From contig NZ_JANQTS010000039.1 in assembly GCF_030731595.1 (NCBI RefSeq), forward strand, positions 70,143 to 104,870: a stretch of 34,728 bases of DNA, written 5' to 3'. The stretch comes from Yoonia sp. (lineage in GTDB: Bacteria > Pseudomonadota > Alphaproteobacteria > Rhodobacterales > Rhodobacteraceae). Positions 20,501 to 28,205 of this stretch are shown piece after piece. Positions within the stretch are counted from its first letter, which is position 1, and every line of letters starts with the position of its first letter. A program made the position numbers and the translations under genes. The notes under the pieces were generated by a model that was not told the origin of the DNA, made no database searches, and worked only from the letters and a program-made list of their open reading frames with translations.

Positions 20501-21290
20501 GCGGTCCGGCGATCTTGTCAACACGGTGTCTTTGCTTGATCCGACAACAGGGCGCACGGTCATTGCTGATGCCACTGCAACGGTGCGCATCGCTCCAGAG
20601 GCGGTGTTCGAATGTTCGGATATTGTCGGCAGGGTCTTTAACGACGTGAACGGCAATGGCTATCAGGATGCGCCAGACACCATCGGGCGTGGTCAAATCT
20701 CTGACCAGAGCTTTGAAGGTGGTAAGGGCAAGCTGTCGCCAGAGATCGTGGAGCGTGACGAAGTCGGTCTTCCCGGAGTGCGACTGGCAACTGTCGACGG
20801 CACGGTGATCACGACCGATGAGAACGGCCTGTTCTCTGTTCCTTGTGCGGCATTGCCAGCAACAGGTGGGTCGAACTTCATCCTCAAAGTGGATGAGCGT
20901 TCGCTGCCTGCGGGTTACCGGATGACCACTGAAAACCCGCGGGTCACACGGGTCACGCCGGGTACCATGACCGAGATGAACTTTGGTGCTGCTGTCGCTT
21001 TGCAGGTGGTGCGTGTTGATCTGACGGCTGCATCCTTTGTGCAGACAGAAAACGGTGCAGCGATGTCAGCGGCTTTGCGCAACGGGTTGCTGGGTGTGCT
21101 GGAGCAAATCGCCGGATCTCCAAGCAATATGGTCCTTTCCTTCTATCTGCCTCAGTCGGCAGATGCGGATGCGGTGGCGGGTGCGCGCCGACTGCTGGAT
21201 ATGGTCGAGGACCAGGTCCGTGATGATTGGCGAGATATCGGGCGCGTGAGGTTGCGTGTCGAGCAGTCCATCGTGCGCGTCGGTCAGTAA
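14571..21290 (+). CDS. giant exported multi-module surface protein (DUF11-type repeats with SdrD-B-like modules)
   Basis: This 2239-residue protein probably forms an extended rod at the cell surface or in the periplasm. AAAGAG at 14561-14566 supports the ATG at 14571. A long signal peptide ends near SHA-QDW (about residue 38). About thirteen immunoglobulin-like DUF11-type modules of 110-160 residues follow, starting near 41, 189, 316, 450, 607, 764, 904, 1049, 1311, 1488, 1611, 1733 and 1880. Typical openings are DLVARKTGPSP and ADVTVSKTAPSP. Many modules end in acidic turns such as DPDNNTS. SdrD-B-like modules lie near 1191 (SGNVFRDFADDVDFNGG) and 2014 (VGRVFNDVNGNGYQD). The last 95 residues are a separate mixed alpha/beta domain. 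Most modules up to about 1480 carry a Cys pair; later ones do not. There is no LPxTG motif, RTX repeat or beta-barrel end. It is followed at 27-30 bases by an outer-membrane barrel gene. The function is unknown; adhesion or a surface coat are guesses. Confidence 0.88.
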   Translation: MLCSVRRSRAMLVLKSFVNFQTFVLALFLSFAGTLSHAQDWLVEVTDTVDGIEYDPSPAGTVIRMLVTVQNDSVSAAPETTMSFEVPQSGVPGSVTLVGTSSNGANPAIFNCLPISSPAVPVLAGTTVTCTVPSIPGKLNFDDEPFNAQVILDFQTTAQTSFTVTPSVPVGAGEVNTDNNTEPQPITINAGVDLDVDISTPSTTLASGEVFDWTIDVTNFGPNSADSYVLTIPAPTNVINIVAPAGCSLSAGNYTCNISAPIAPTGGTAVPLTFTGQIDIGGPSDVTLEAFVGSSSPLDPNADNDSASLVLSVEEGTDAFIGKSRTPSESTLLVGELVTFTLNTGYIGNAPTDILVVDTLPANYRFEEFLATDGYACTAANLPDLECTLATAGGAGLAGPQDMGDIVFTATLIAPGASIQNTAEISFNGVDSNPANNIASDTAITVAEPFVDLVARKTGPSPRLVVSDQTYVFGISARNEGNADFVGTLTLTDTIPAGMNVVSLAPNGASCTVGGNPVSPSVGSPVLGEAIFVCSFVYTEANPLPGSNNPASSARNTPTINFGTRTTAEGTITNTVTVLSGDADIDARNDGNNNTATVGVTSAAPANSADLVAVKSLSPTNASTTAVAGTPFSFDLEIQNRGPQESLNVRVTDTLSNLQAGSAAVGIAYLNTSYNSCTAPGTGSTRSLTCNGLTVPVCGPGSAPVLGGPEVACPIIRVTVVPGGDGTLNGSGLIQRTNTFRAVSQTTPDPTVPNDASVTYFMEPRADVTVSKTAPSPVNAGQDLSYVVTATNRNVGLSSAQDVQIVDTLPPNVRLISVTPASPTTTCLPIATNTLSLPGAQLDVTCNFGTLPPNSSRNVTILVRPLDAAVGTTLVNNVAVSTSTIETDTDNNTAIATTLVNPPITELSVNKSDSVNTLTVGEDVIYTVRVNNTAASAAQNVVVTDNWPAEAATGGLISFRSVTPPAGGTCSPLTGQVGAGDAPVYGTEITCTVPFLEGNSFFEFTLRGTGVRKGDVRNFVNVFSNETLLGYEIDPDNNETSEGTTVRTRSDVAVVKTAPASSPSVGDVFDWTAVVSVPAGITSIAEADGVVFTDRLPVGMVLAGAPTAVASGTSGGTLNTCTGPIGTRDIRCEFGTILPGGAMTITIPVRVNRVTSEPQRFTNTATVSTTSFDSDPDNNTSTAFVDILSSSISGNVFRDFADDVDFNGGDSNIEGVLVTLTGTVDGVPIDPITLPTDADGNFAFLYLAAGEYTVTRGATGEPPFVDGTNTVGNIGGSDIGAVSPTENAITGIVLPDNTDHVDNIFRIVPTARIGLAKSGAITVQNIDGSFDATFTLVVENLSLETLESIEVVDNLTDGPSPFGSYVAAGPLTNGDYTILPAGVSGSCTVANGTANGAFNGSGQTLLVSGVTLAPDATCTVIFTARIFPAQDRLSGPFINQAEVTGTGVLSGQEPDDLSDDGSVPDTNGNGVANESGENDPTVLSPSTASSIALVKVGDISALDFPLEQGDLITYRFTVQNTGDLTLTDIEVRDPMISADVIGTIARLDPLEVSAPIEATYAITLDDLDAGEVVNTATVVGTDPFGRQPTDVSGTAFDNDIDTTTTLPVAPGISLVKTAVLDSAGDPTRVGDTITYSFTITNTGNVRLFDVLLTDPLSADAAFTFAPGTVNPIASLDPGAANAVIITATYIVDQDDIDAGEVLNTASVVGTAPDGGGTFTDDSSADVPLNRVPLIETTKTQVFDNLDGLDSIGDVVTYTITVENIGNVPLTNVAVVDTLTDLNGDPLDLTTGPTFEPALSDAPEGELAPGEIATYSATFVLDLQAINARGVSNTVLATGDGFDGSGPPGAPVEVSDVSDDGIDSDGNTEDDPTVLPLAASTNITGLTMVKTTPLQLVNRGDVIPYTITLTNENIFVQGPFDLVDRLPNGMIYIPGSATIDGVAADVTFTAGRVTWSDVTVPAEGTTEVTLNARILNGARSGDLVNTVSLLDPTTGRTVIADATATVRIAPEAVFECSDIVGRVFNDVNGNGYQDAPDTIGRGQISDQSFEGGKGKLSPEIVERDEVGLPGVRLATVDGTVITTDENGLFSVPCAALPATGGSNFILKVDERSLPAGYRMTTENPRVTRVTPGTMTEMNFGAAVALQVVRVDLTAASFVQTENGAAMSAALRNGLLGVLEQIAGSPSNMVLSFYLPQSADADAVAGARRLLDMVEDQVRDDWRDIGRVRLRVEQSIVRVGQ

Positions 21291-21320
21291 AAAATCTTAT
21301 AGTTAGAAAAGAGTGTCTTG

Positions 21321-24300
21321 ATGTTAACGAGTATGTCTTCGCGCGCTGCAATGTTGCGGACAACAGCGCTTGCCAGTGTTGCGGTTTTTGGAATGGGTCT
21401 TTCGCCTGCTACAGCGCAGGTTTGCGACTTTACCGTGGTTCCGCTGCCTGCTGGATGCCAAGCGCCGAATGCCGGGCTGACAGTTTCGGTGCCAGTGCAA
21501 CCGAATGTCGAGGTTGTTCAAGACATGACAATTGGGTCCTTTGGGACCGCGGGCTTCTCGATCTCGATCGACAATCAGGACTTTGCAGGTGCGCCTGTCG
21601 CCGCCGTTCGTCAGCGTACAGATGATCTGCGCAATGATGCGGCACAGGTCGATGTCCGGTTTGACGGCTTGGACACGCGCCGTTTCCTGAACGTTGCGAC
21701 TGCTGACCAGCGCAATGCATATCGGGCTGGTGAGGATATCACCTTCCGTGCATCGACGAACTATCCCGCCTATCTGGCTCGCGCAGAAATCCAGATCCGT
21801 GACCGGAGCCGTCCGGGCGCACCTGTGATTGCAACCCTGCCGATCAACCCCAATGGCACCGCGACCTATCAGATGCCAAGCGAAGGGCAGGGCGATCTGG
21901 CCTATACGCTGCGCGTCTATGATGCTGTCGGTCGCTACGACGAAACCAACCCTTTGGCTCTGACCCGGACAACTGTTGTCGGTGAAGGCAATGCCGTTGG
22001 CCGCGCTCCTTTCTCTGCAGTCGGAGAGGGCGATGACAATACTGCGCGCCGGACCATTCCGGTGCGGGGCGGTGTCATCACTGCCTCTGGGGTGGCAACA
22101 CCGGGCGGCTCTGTCAGTGTCATGGGCGAAACGGTTCCGGTTGATGGCAACGGCCGCTTTGCCGTCAGCCGCGTGGTGCCTGCGGGCGACCAGATCGTGA
22201 CTGTGAACGTGAATGGCCGTGACTATGTGCGCGACGTCGAAATCCCGCGCGCGGAATGGTTTTATGTCGGCCTTGCCGATCTGACCGTTGGTCTGCGTGA
22301 GGGCGGATCAGACAACGCGGACTGGGAGCGCTACGACAATGGCCGTGCGGCTTTCTATGCCAAAGGCACAACGGCCAGCGGTTGGATGATTACCGCCTCT
22401 GCAGATACACGCGATGGACCAATCGACGAGATGTTCGAGCGGTTGAACGATAAGGATCCGCGTCGCGTACTGGACCGGCTTCGCGCAGATGGGACGGACC
22501 TTTATCCGACCTATGGCGATGACAGCACCTCGTTTGATGACACACCCACCTCGGGCGCCATTTATCTGCGCGCCGAGAACGATACGACCCGCTTTACCTT
22601 GGGCGATTTCCGGACCGGCATCGCGGGTCCCGGGCTGATCAACAATGCACGCGATCTTTACGGTGTTGAACTGGCCTATCAAGCGCCTAGCGTCACTGCC
22701 TTTGGCGAGCCACGTGTATCAGCGATGGCCTATGCCGCCCAACTCGAAACCGTGGCCCAGCGTGATATTCTGCGCGGCACCGGTGGATCGGTCTATTTCC
22801 TCACACGTCAGGACATTACCGGCGGGTCAGAGACTGTGACAGTGCAGGTCATTGATCCAGAGACGGGTTTTGTTGTGGAAAACCGGCTTCTGACGGCGGG
22901 TGTCGATTATACCATCGACAATATCCAGGGTGTGATCCTGCTGACCGGACCGCTGACATCGAACACCGGTGACGATGGCGTTGTTGGCAATGGCATCGGC
23001 GCTTTCGATGTGAACCTCGTTGTGCAGTACGAATACACGCCCCTGAACGGGCTTGGTGACGCCAGCGCCTTTGGTGGACGTGCAGAGGTTTGGGCCACGG
23101 ATGAATTGCGTGTGGGCGCAAGTGTGATGACCGAAAGCACGCAAAGCGGGGAAGATCAGCGCATCGGCGCTGTCGATCTGCGCTATCGTCTGGGCGAAAC
23201 CAGTTTTGCCGCACTCGAAGTTGCACGCACCGAAGGCCCCGGCATTACGCGGTCCGCATCAACCGACGGCGGTTTGACAATCGCATCCACTGGCGGCACC
23301 GATGCGGATGCGGCCCAAGCCGTGCGCTTTACCTCGCAACTTGATCTGCAAGAGATGGGTCTTGGCTATGAGGGCAATATCGGCCTGCGCTACGAAGCCA
23401 AAGATGCCGGTTTTAGCACGCTGAACGAAGATATCACCGATGATCAGACCCTTTGGGGCGTTGATGGCGAAATTGCCGTGTCAGAGCGTGTGGACCTTGG
23501 TTTTGACATCGAACAGTTCACTTCTGATGCAGGCAAAGAAAAGACAGAAGCTGAAGTGTCTGTCGGCTATGCTCTAAGTGATATCTGGGCTGTAAAAGCA
23601 GGTCTGCAATTCACGGACAGAACGACGGCTGGCAGCCCCGATCAGACCGGAAAACGCACGGACCTCGGGCTTCAACTGACCTATACGCCGCGGGAAGATC
23701 TGACGCTCTATGCCTTTGGCCAAACGACGCTCGAAACCGAAGGCGGGTTGAGCAACAACAACCGCTATGGTGTTGGTGTCGATGCGGCCATCGGCGCGCA
23801 TACGAGCATCGCGGCAGAAGTGTCCGACGGTGACACCGGATTGGCCGGCAAGGTGAAGTTGGGCTATGCCCCGAGCGCGGACAACGAGGTCTATCTGGGC
23901 TATACGCTTGATCCGACCCGCTCGGGTGCTGGCAGTGCCTTGGCTGACAACGGGCGCGTGGTTCTGGGCGGTCGTTACCGGTACTCAGAGCAGCTCTCGA
24001 CCTATGCCGAGAATATCTTTGACATGCCGGGCAATCAGCGCTCGCTGACCCAAGCCTATGGCCTGACCTATACGCCAAACGATCTTTGGACTTATGGGGT
24101 CGGGATGGAAACCGGTGCCGTGCGCGACAGTGCGGCGGGCGATTTCGACCGGACTGCTTTCTCTTTCGGTGCGGCCTATGCCCGCGACGAAAACCTGTCG
24201 ATGCGTGTCCGGTTGGAGTATCGGACCGAGGATGGTGAAGGTACTTCGCGTGACCGTGATACATTCGGGCTTTCTGCAGGCTATGCAAATCAGGTGGCCC

Positions 24301-24890
24301 GTGACTGGCGGCTGCTGGCTGATATCGATGCACTTTACTCGGATAGTGCCGAAGGCGATTTCCGCGATGGCGAATATATGCGTGCCTCTTTGGGCTATGC
24401 CTATCGTCCGATTGACAACGAGCGCTTTAACATGCTGTTCCGCCTGACGGCGCTCAACGACCAGCCAGGCGAAGATCAGGTTGATGCCAATGGCAATACC
24501 GATGGCCCTAAACAGCGCAGTCAGGTTGTGTCGGTCTCGGCAAACTATGACCTGAGCCGCGAACTGACGATTGGCGGCAAGATCGGCTATCGCAACAGCG
24601 AGATTGCGGATCGTGGAACTGACGATTTCAGCGCCAATACAGCGACCCTGCTTGTGGGTCAGGCAGAGTGGCATGTTGTTGATAAATGGGATGTCTTTGG
24701 CGAAGGTCGGGTCCTTTACACAGACCAGACTGGCACGACCGAAAACGGTGCTTTGTTTGCGGTTTACCGGCATATCAATGACAACGTCAAAATCGGTCTT
24801 GGCTATGAATGGGGCAGCGTCTCGGATGACGAGACTGACCTGAACTATGACGGGCAAGGCGTCTTTTTGAATATCGTCGGAAAGTTCTAG
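21321..24890 (+). CDS. large outer-membrane beta-barrel protein paired with the DUF11 megaprotein
   Basis: This 1189-residue exported protein was placed at the ATG 21321, with GAG of AAAAGAG seven bases upstream; a TTG at 21318 is the alternative. The signal peptide ends near ATA-Q33. The mature N-terminus has a Cys pair (Cys35, Cys46). Two beta-sandwich domains follow (about 137-225 and 246-312). From about 312 onward, alternating strands rich in aromatic and Gly residues run to a C-terminal Phe in NIVGKF, the usual end of proteins inserted by the BAM machinery. A motif LYPTYGDDSTSFDD followed by GAIYLRAENDTTRFTLGDF resembles one I recall from other large uncharacterised barrel proteins. There is no TonB box or plug domain I can recognise. 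With the upstream gene it probably forms a two-component surface structure, the barrel acting as anchor or export pore (inference). Confidence 0.82.
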   Translation: MLTSMSSRAAMLRTTALASVAVFGMGLSPATAQVCDFTVVPLPAGCQAPNAGLTVSVPVQPNVEVVQDMTIGSFGTAGFSISIDNQDFAGAPVAAVRQRTDDLRNDAAQVDVRFDGLDTRRFLNVATADQRNAYRAGEDITFRASTNYPAYLARAEIQIRDRSRPGAPVIATLPINPNGTATYQMPSEGQGDLAYTLRVYDAVGRYDETNPLALTRTTVVGEGNAVGRAPFSAVGEGDDNTARRTIPVRGGVITASGVATPGGSVSVMGETVPVDGNGRFAVSRVVPAGDQIVTVNVNGRDYVRDVEIPRAEWFYVGLADLTVGLREGGSDNADWERYDNGRAAFYAKGTTASGWMITASADTRDGPIDEMFERLNDKDPRRVLDRLRADGTDLYPTYGDDSTSFDDTPTSGAIYLRAENDTTRFTLGDFRTGIAGPGLINNARDLYGVELAYQAPSVTAFGEPRVSAMAYAAQLETVAQRDILRGTGGSVYFLTRQDITGGSETVTVQVIDPETGFVVENRLLTAGVDYTIDNIQGVILLTGPLTSNTGDDGVVGNGIGAFDVNLVVQYEYTPLNGLGDASAFGGRAEVWATDELRVGASVMTESTQSGEDQRIGAVDLRYRLGETSFAALEVARTEGPGITRSASTDGGLTIASTGGTDADAAQAVRFTSQLDLQEMGLGYEGNIGLRYEAKDAGFSTLNEDITDDQTLWGVDGEIAVSERVDLGFDIEQFTSDAGKEKTEAEVSVGYALSDIWAVKAGLQFTDRTTAGSPDQTGKRTDLGLQLTYTPREDLTLYAFGQTTLETEGGLSNNNRYGVGVDAAIGAHTSIAAEVSDGDTGLAGKVKLGYAPSADNEVYLGYTLDPTRSGAGSALADNGRVVLGGRYRYSEQLSTYAENIFDMPGNQRSLTQAYGLTYTPNDLWTYGVGMETGAVRDSAAGDFDRTAFSFGAAYARDENLSMRVRLEYRTEDGEGTSRDRDTFGLSAGYANQVARDWRLLADIDALYSDSAEGDFRDGEYMRASLGYAYRPIDNERFNMLFRLTALNDQPGEDQVDANGNTDGPKQRSQVVSVSANYDLSRELTIGGKIGYRNSEIADRGTDDFSANTATLLVGQAEWHVVDKWDVFGEGRVLYTDQTGTTENGALFAVYRHINDNVKIGLGYEWGSVSDDETDLNYDGQGVFLNIVGKF

Positions 24891-24896
24891 TTTACG

Positions 24897-24924
24897 AAAG
24901 TCCTGACCGAGAGGTCAGGACTTT
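24897..24924. terminator. bidirectional terminator between the barrel gene and mtlK
   Basis: AAAGTCCTGACC (24897-24908) and GGTCAGGACTTT (24913-24924) form a perfect 12-bp stem closed by a GAGA (GNRA-type) loop. The ends are A-rich before and T-rich after the stem on both strands. It starts 7 bases after the barrel stop and its right edge overlaps the stop codon of mtlK, so it serves both convergent operons. Confidence 0.85.
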
Positions 24925-26419
24925 AGTCTTGCAGGTAATGGGCAATGGCAGCAGCGGTTCCGCGCTCCCAGATCATATCAAGCCATTGCGTAAATGATGG
25001 GGCAAAGGTCGCGTGCGCAGCCAGTGAACCGTAGTACTGGCGCTGGGCCAGCCATGCGGCAGGGTCGGTCTTGGCGGCCAATGCAGTGGCCTGAAGCTCA
25101 TCCCAGAAAGGATCGTTTGGAATAATCGCGCTGCCGTCTTCGCGGTGGCCCGCGCACATGCGCGCCCAAAGCGCTTCGACCAAGGCCAGCCCGCTGATCG
25201 GTGTGCCTTTGGCAATGCCATCATGGATAGAGGGGATCAGGAAACCAGGATGGCGTGACGATCCGTCGAAGGCCACACGCCGTGTGGTGTCAACGATCCG
25301 TGGGTTGGCAAATCGCCCGCTGATCAGCGTGACATAGTTTGCCGGTGTCATGCCGGGTACTTCTTTGACATGGGGCAGGATCTCTAGGCGTGCGACTTTC
25401 TCGAACAGCCCTCGTACCGCGTCATTGGCCATGCAGCCTGCGATCGTTTCGATCGACAGCAGTTCGCCCGCGTTAGAGATGATCTGATGTCCGCCATTCA
25501 GTACCCTGATTTTCATGGCCTCGAAATCATGCACGTTGTCTGTGAACATCGCGCCGACCTTGTCCCAGTCGGGTCTGCCTGCGCAGAAATCATCCTCGAT
25601 CACCCATTGGCGAAAGTTCTCATGGGTGACAGGGGAGGCATCATTGATGCCAAGGCTTTTGACCAGTTCCAGCTCTTTCGGGCCGGTCGCAGGCACGATG
25701 CAATCGACCATGGAGTTTGGAAAGCTGCAGTGTTGATCGATCCAATCCGCCAAGGCGGGATCAGACAATCGGGCCAGTGAAACGATGGTCTGGCGCAGGA
25801 TCGCACCGTTGCCCTGAAGGTTGTCACAGGACATGCAACTGAACGGCCCCACGCCTGTAGCGCGGCGCATTTTCAAAGCAGCGATCATCGCGCCAAAGGC
25901 AGTCACCGGCGTGTCAGGTTCTGCGGCGTCATGTTTGATCTCGGGGTGGTCTGTATCAAAACCCTTGGTCGCGGGATCAATATAATAACCACCTTCGGTC
26001 ACTGTCAGCGCGACAATCCGAATGGCTGGATCGGTCATCTGTTTAATCAATGCCGCGTTCGTCTCTTGCACCGGTACGAAGTCGATCATCGGGCCGATAA
26101 CTTCGGCTGTGGTCTTGGAGGGGTCCAGTTGGATCAAGGTGGTCAGGTAGTCTTGCGCTGCCAGTTTTTCGCGCTGGGCCGCATCGCCCGCACGCACGCC
26201 AGCGCCGATGATAGCCCAATCAAGCGCCAGACCCTGCTGCATTAACTGGTGCAGATACCATGCCTGATGGGCGCGATGGAAATTGCCCAGCCCGATATGC
26301 ACGATGCCTGCGGTCAGGGCAGACCGGTCGTAGGTGGGGCGCGCAATCTCAGCGGGCAGCTTTGAAAGTGAGTCATCGCAAAGCGTGATTGCGCTGTCTT
26401 CTTTTCGCTGGATATTCAT
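24923..26419 (-). CDS. mtlK: mannitol 2-dehydrogenase (polyol long-chain dehydrogenase family)
   Basis: This enzyme oxidises D-mannitol, and often arabinitol or sorbitol, to the 2-ketose with NAD+ in the cytoplasm. The chosen start at 26419 gives 498 residues, near the family's usual length, and overlaps the smoS stop by one base (TGATG). An in-frame ATG at 26431 is less likely. The Rossmann part has the family motif IVHIGLGNFHRAHQAWYLHQ. The catalytic signature KIRVLNGGH contains Lys303, Asn308 and His311, spaced as Lys295, Asn300 and His303 of Pseudomonas fluorescens mannitol 2-dehydrogenase. It is the last gene of the polyol operon and ends at a strong hairpin. The symbol follows the Rhodobacter sphaeroides operon, where mtlK occupies the same place. 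Confidence 0.93.
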   Translation of the reverse strand: MNIQRKEDSAITLCDDSLSKLPAEIARPTYDRSALTAGIVHIGLGNFHRAHQAWYLHQLMQQGLALDWAIIGAGVRAGDAAQREKLAAQDYLTTLIQLDPSKTTAEVIGPMIDFVPVQETNAALIKQMTDPAIRIVALTVTEGGYYIDPATKGFDTDHPEIKHDAAEPDTPVTAFGAMIAALKMRRATGVGPFSCMSCDNLQGNGAILRQTIVSLARLSDPALADWIDQHCSFPNSMVDCIVPATGPKELELVKSLGINDASPVTHENFRQWVIEDDFCAGRPDWDKVGAMFTDNVHDFEAMKIRVLNGGHQIISNAGELLSIETIAGCMANDAVRGLFEKVARLEILPHVKEVPGMTPANYVTLISGRFANPRIVDTTRRVAFDGSSRHPGFLIPSIHDGIAKGTPISGLALVEALWARMCAGHREDGSAIIPNDPFWDELQATALAAKTDPAAWLAQRQYYGSLAAHATFAPSFTQWLDMIWERGTAAAIAHYLQD

Positions 26420-27189
26420 CAGCTCATCCAATTCCCGCCGTCGACGTTGTAAGTTTGCGCAACCACATAGGCGGCATCGGCGCTGGCAAGGAAAACTGCC
26501 ATTCCGGTAAGGTCTTCTGCAGTTCCCATCCGTCCAAAGGGCACTGCGTCACCGACCTCTTTCTTTTTCTGACCAGGCGCCTTGCCTTCATATTTAGCAA
26601 AGAAAGCATCGACCCCGTCCCAATGCTCGCCGTCGACAACACCCGGCGCGATGGCGTTCACGTTAATGCCATGCTGGATCAGGTTCAGCCCGGCAGATTG
26701 CGTCAGACTGATGACAGCCGCCTTGGAGGCACAATAGACGGCTACAAGGCTTTCGCCCCGCCGTCCTGCCTGGGACGCCATATTGATGATCCGTCCTTTG
26801 ATGCCGCGGTCGATCATGTGGCTTGCAACAGCTTGCATCGTAAACAAGGTGCCCGCGACATTGATGTCAAAGACCCGTTGATAATCGGCGCGGGTGATTT
26901 CTGCGAATGGGGCCGCCGTAAAGATGGCGGCGTTATTGATCAGAACATCGATTTGCCCCAGGGCTGCGATGGCATCGCTCAGACCTGCGTCGATGCTGGC
27001 CTGTTCGGCGACATTCATTTTCACCGCGACTGCGGCCTCTCCGATGTCTGCGGCCGCCGCCTGCGCCCGTGCCAGATCAATATCGGCAATCGCCACGCGC
27101 GCGCCTTCGGCCACATAGGCTTTGGCAAAGGCCAGCCCGATACCGCGGCCCGCCCCCGTGATCAGCGCATTTTTACCTTGCAGTCGCAT
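26419..27189 (-). CDS. smoS: sorbitol dehydrogenase, short-chain dehydrogenase/reductase family
   Basis: This NAD-dependent enzyme converts D-sorbitol to D-fructose (and galactitol to tagatose in the Rhodobacter relative). At 256 residues it has the length of Rhodobacter sphaeroides SmoS, and long parts look near identical to it from memory, for example INMASQAGRRGE and the end VAQTYNVDGGNWMS. The cofactor motif is TGAGRGIG (11-18). NNAA is at 85-88. The catalytic tetrad is Asn110, Ser139, Tyr152 and Lys156. Asp36-Asp38 after the second strand favours NAD over NADP. The gene overlaps its neighbours by single bases on both sides, so it is tightly coupled between smoK and mtlK. Confidence 0.95.
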   Translation of the reverse strand: MRLQGKNALITGAGRGIGLAFAKAYVAEGARVAIADIDLARAQAAAADIGEAAVAVKMNVAEQASIDAGLSDAIAALGQIDVLINNAAIFTAAPFAEITRADYQRVFDINVAGTLFTMQAVASHMIDRGIKGRIINMASQAGRRGESLVAVYCASKAAVISLTQSAGLNLIQHGINVNAIAPGVVDGEHWDGVDAFFAKYEGKAPGQKKKEVGDAVPFGRMGTAEDLTGMAVFLASADAAYVVAQTYNVDGGNWMS

Positions 27190-28193
27190 CAGTCGATCCG
27201 CAGACCTTGGGCGTCGAACTTGTGCATCTCGTTTATGCGCGGGTTCAGGTGGATCGTGTCACCGTGCCTGAGGTTGACATCGCCAATCGCGCGCACCGTG
27301 ATCGTGTCGGTCAAACCTGTGTTGTGGATATGGAAGAACGTGTCAGAGCCAAGATGCTCGGCGACGCCCACGGTTCCCTGCCATATGCCACCGCTTTCGA
27401 CGACATCAATATGCTCGGGCCGGACGCCAATGGTATGGCCGCCGTGCTGGGCTGCATATTCGCCTTCAACAAAGTTCATCTTTGGCGAGCCGATAAACCC
27501 TGCGACGAATTTGTTGCGCGGTTTGCGGTAAAGCTCCAGCGGCGAGCCGACCTGTTCAATCACGCCGGCCTGCAACACAACGATCTTGTCGGCCATGGTC
27601 ATCGCCTCGACCTGATCGTGGGTCACATAGACCATGGTTGTGGCCAGCTTTTTATGCAGTTCCGAGATTTCCATACGCATCCCGACGCGCAGTGCCGCAT
27701 CGAGGTTCGATAGCGGTTCATCAAACAAGAAGGCCGAAGGTTCGCGCACAATCGCGCGGCCAATCGCAACGCGCTGGCGCTGACCCCCCGACAATTGCCC
27801 CGGACGGCGGTCGATATAGGCGGCAAGGTTCAGGACCTCTGCTGCGGCATTCACCCTACGGTCAATCTCGGCCTGATCCATCTTTGCCATCCGCAGCGGG
27901 AAGGCGATGTTCTTGCGCACCGACATATGCGGGTAAAGCGCATAAGACTGGAACACCATCGCAAGGCCACGCTTGGCGGGTACCAATGCGGTGGCATCCT
28001 TCCCATCAATCTCGATATGGCCCGAGCTGATATCCTCAAGCCCTGCGATCAGGCGCAGGAGTGTGGATTTACCGCAGCCCGATGGCCCGACAAAGACAGT
28101 GAATTCACCATCCTGGATGGTCAGATCAAGCGGTGGAATGACCTGCACATCACCAAAAGACTTGGTCACCTGTTTGAGTTGGATTTGTCCCAT
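27189..28193 (-). CDS. smoK: ABC transporter ATP-binding subunit for sorbitol/mannitol
   Basis: This ATPase powers the polyol importer at the cytoplasmic face. It belongs to the MalK/UgpC group (334 residues). It has Walker [10 protein letters not shown] (36-44), the Q-loop Gln82 in FQSYALYPH, signature LSGGQ (134-138), Walker B FLFDEP with Asp158 and Glu159, and the switch His192 in VTHDQ. The C-terminal part from about 240 is the TOBE/OB-fold regulatory domain, with the [13 protein letters not shown] motif that such ATPases share. A GGGAA ribosome site lies on the minus strand before the ATG. The stop overlaps the smoS start as TGATG. The adjoining dehydrogenases set the likely substrate as a sugar alcohol. 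Confidence 0.94.
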   Translation of the reverse strand: MGQIQLKQVTKSFGDVQVIPPLDLTIQDGEFTVFVGPSGCGKSTLLRLIAGLEDISSGHIEIDGKDATALVPAKRGLAMVFQSYALYPHMSVRKNIAFPLRMAKMDQAEIDRRVNAAAEVLNLAAYIDRRPGQLSGGQRQRVAIGRAIVREPSAFLFDEPLSNLDAALRVGMRMEISELHKKLATTMVYVTHDQVEAMTMADKIVVLQAGVIEQVGSPLELYRKPRNKFVAGFIGSPKMNFVEGEYAAQHGGHTIGVRPEHIDVVESGGIWQGTVGVAEHLGSDTFFHIHNTGLTDTITVRAIGDVNLRHGDTIHLNPRINEMHKFDAQGLRID

Positions 28194-28205
28194 GTCTACA
28201 GTTCC

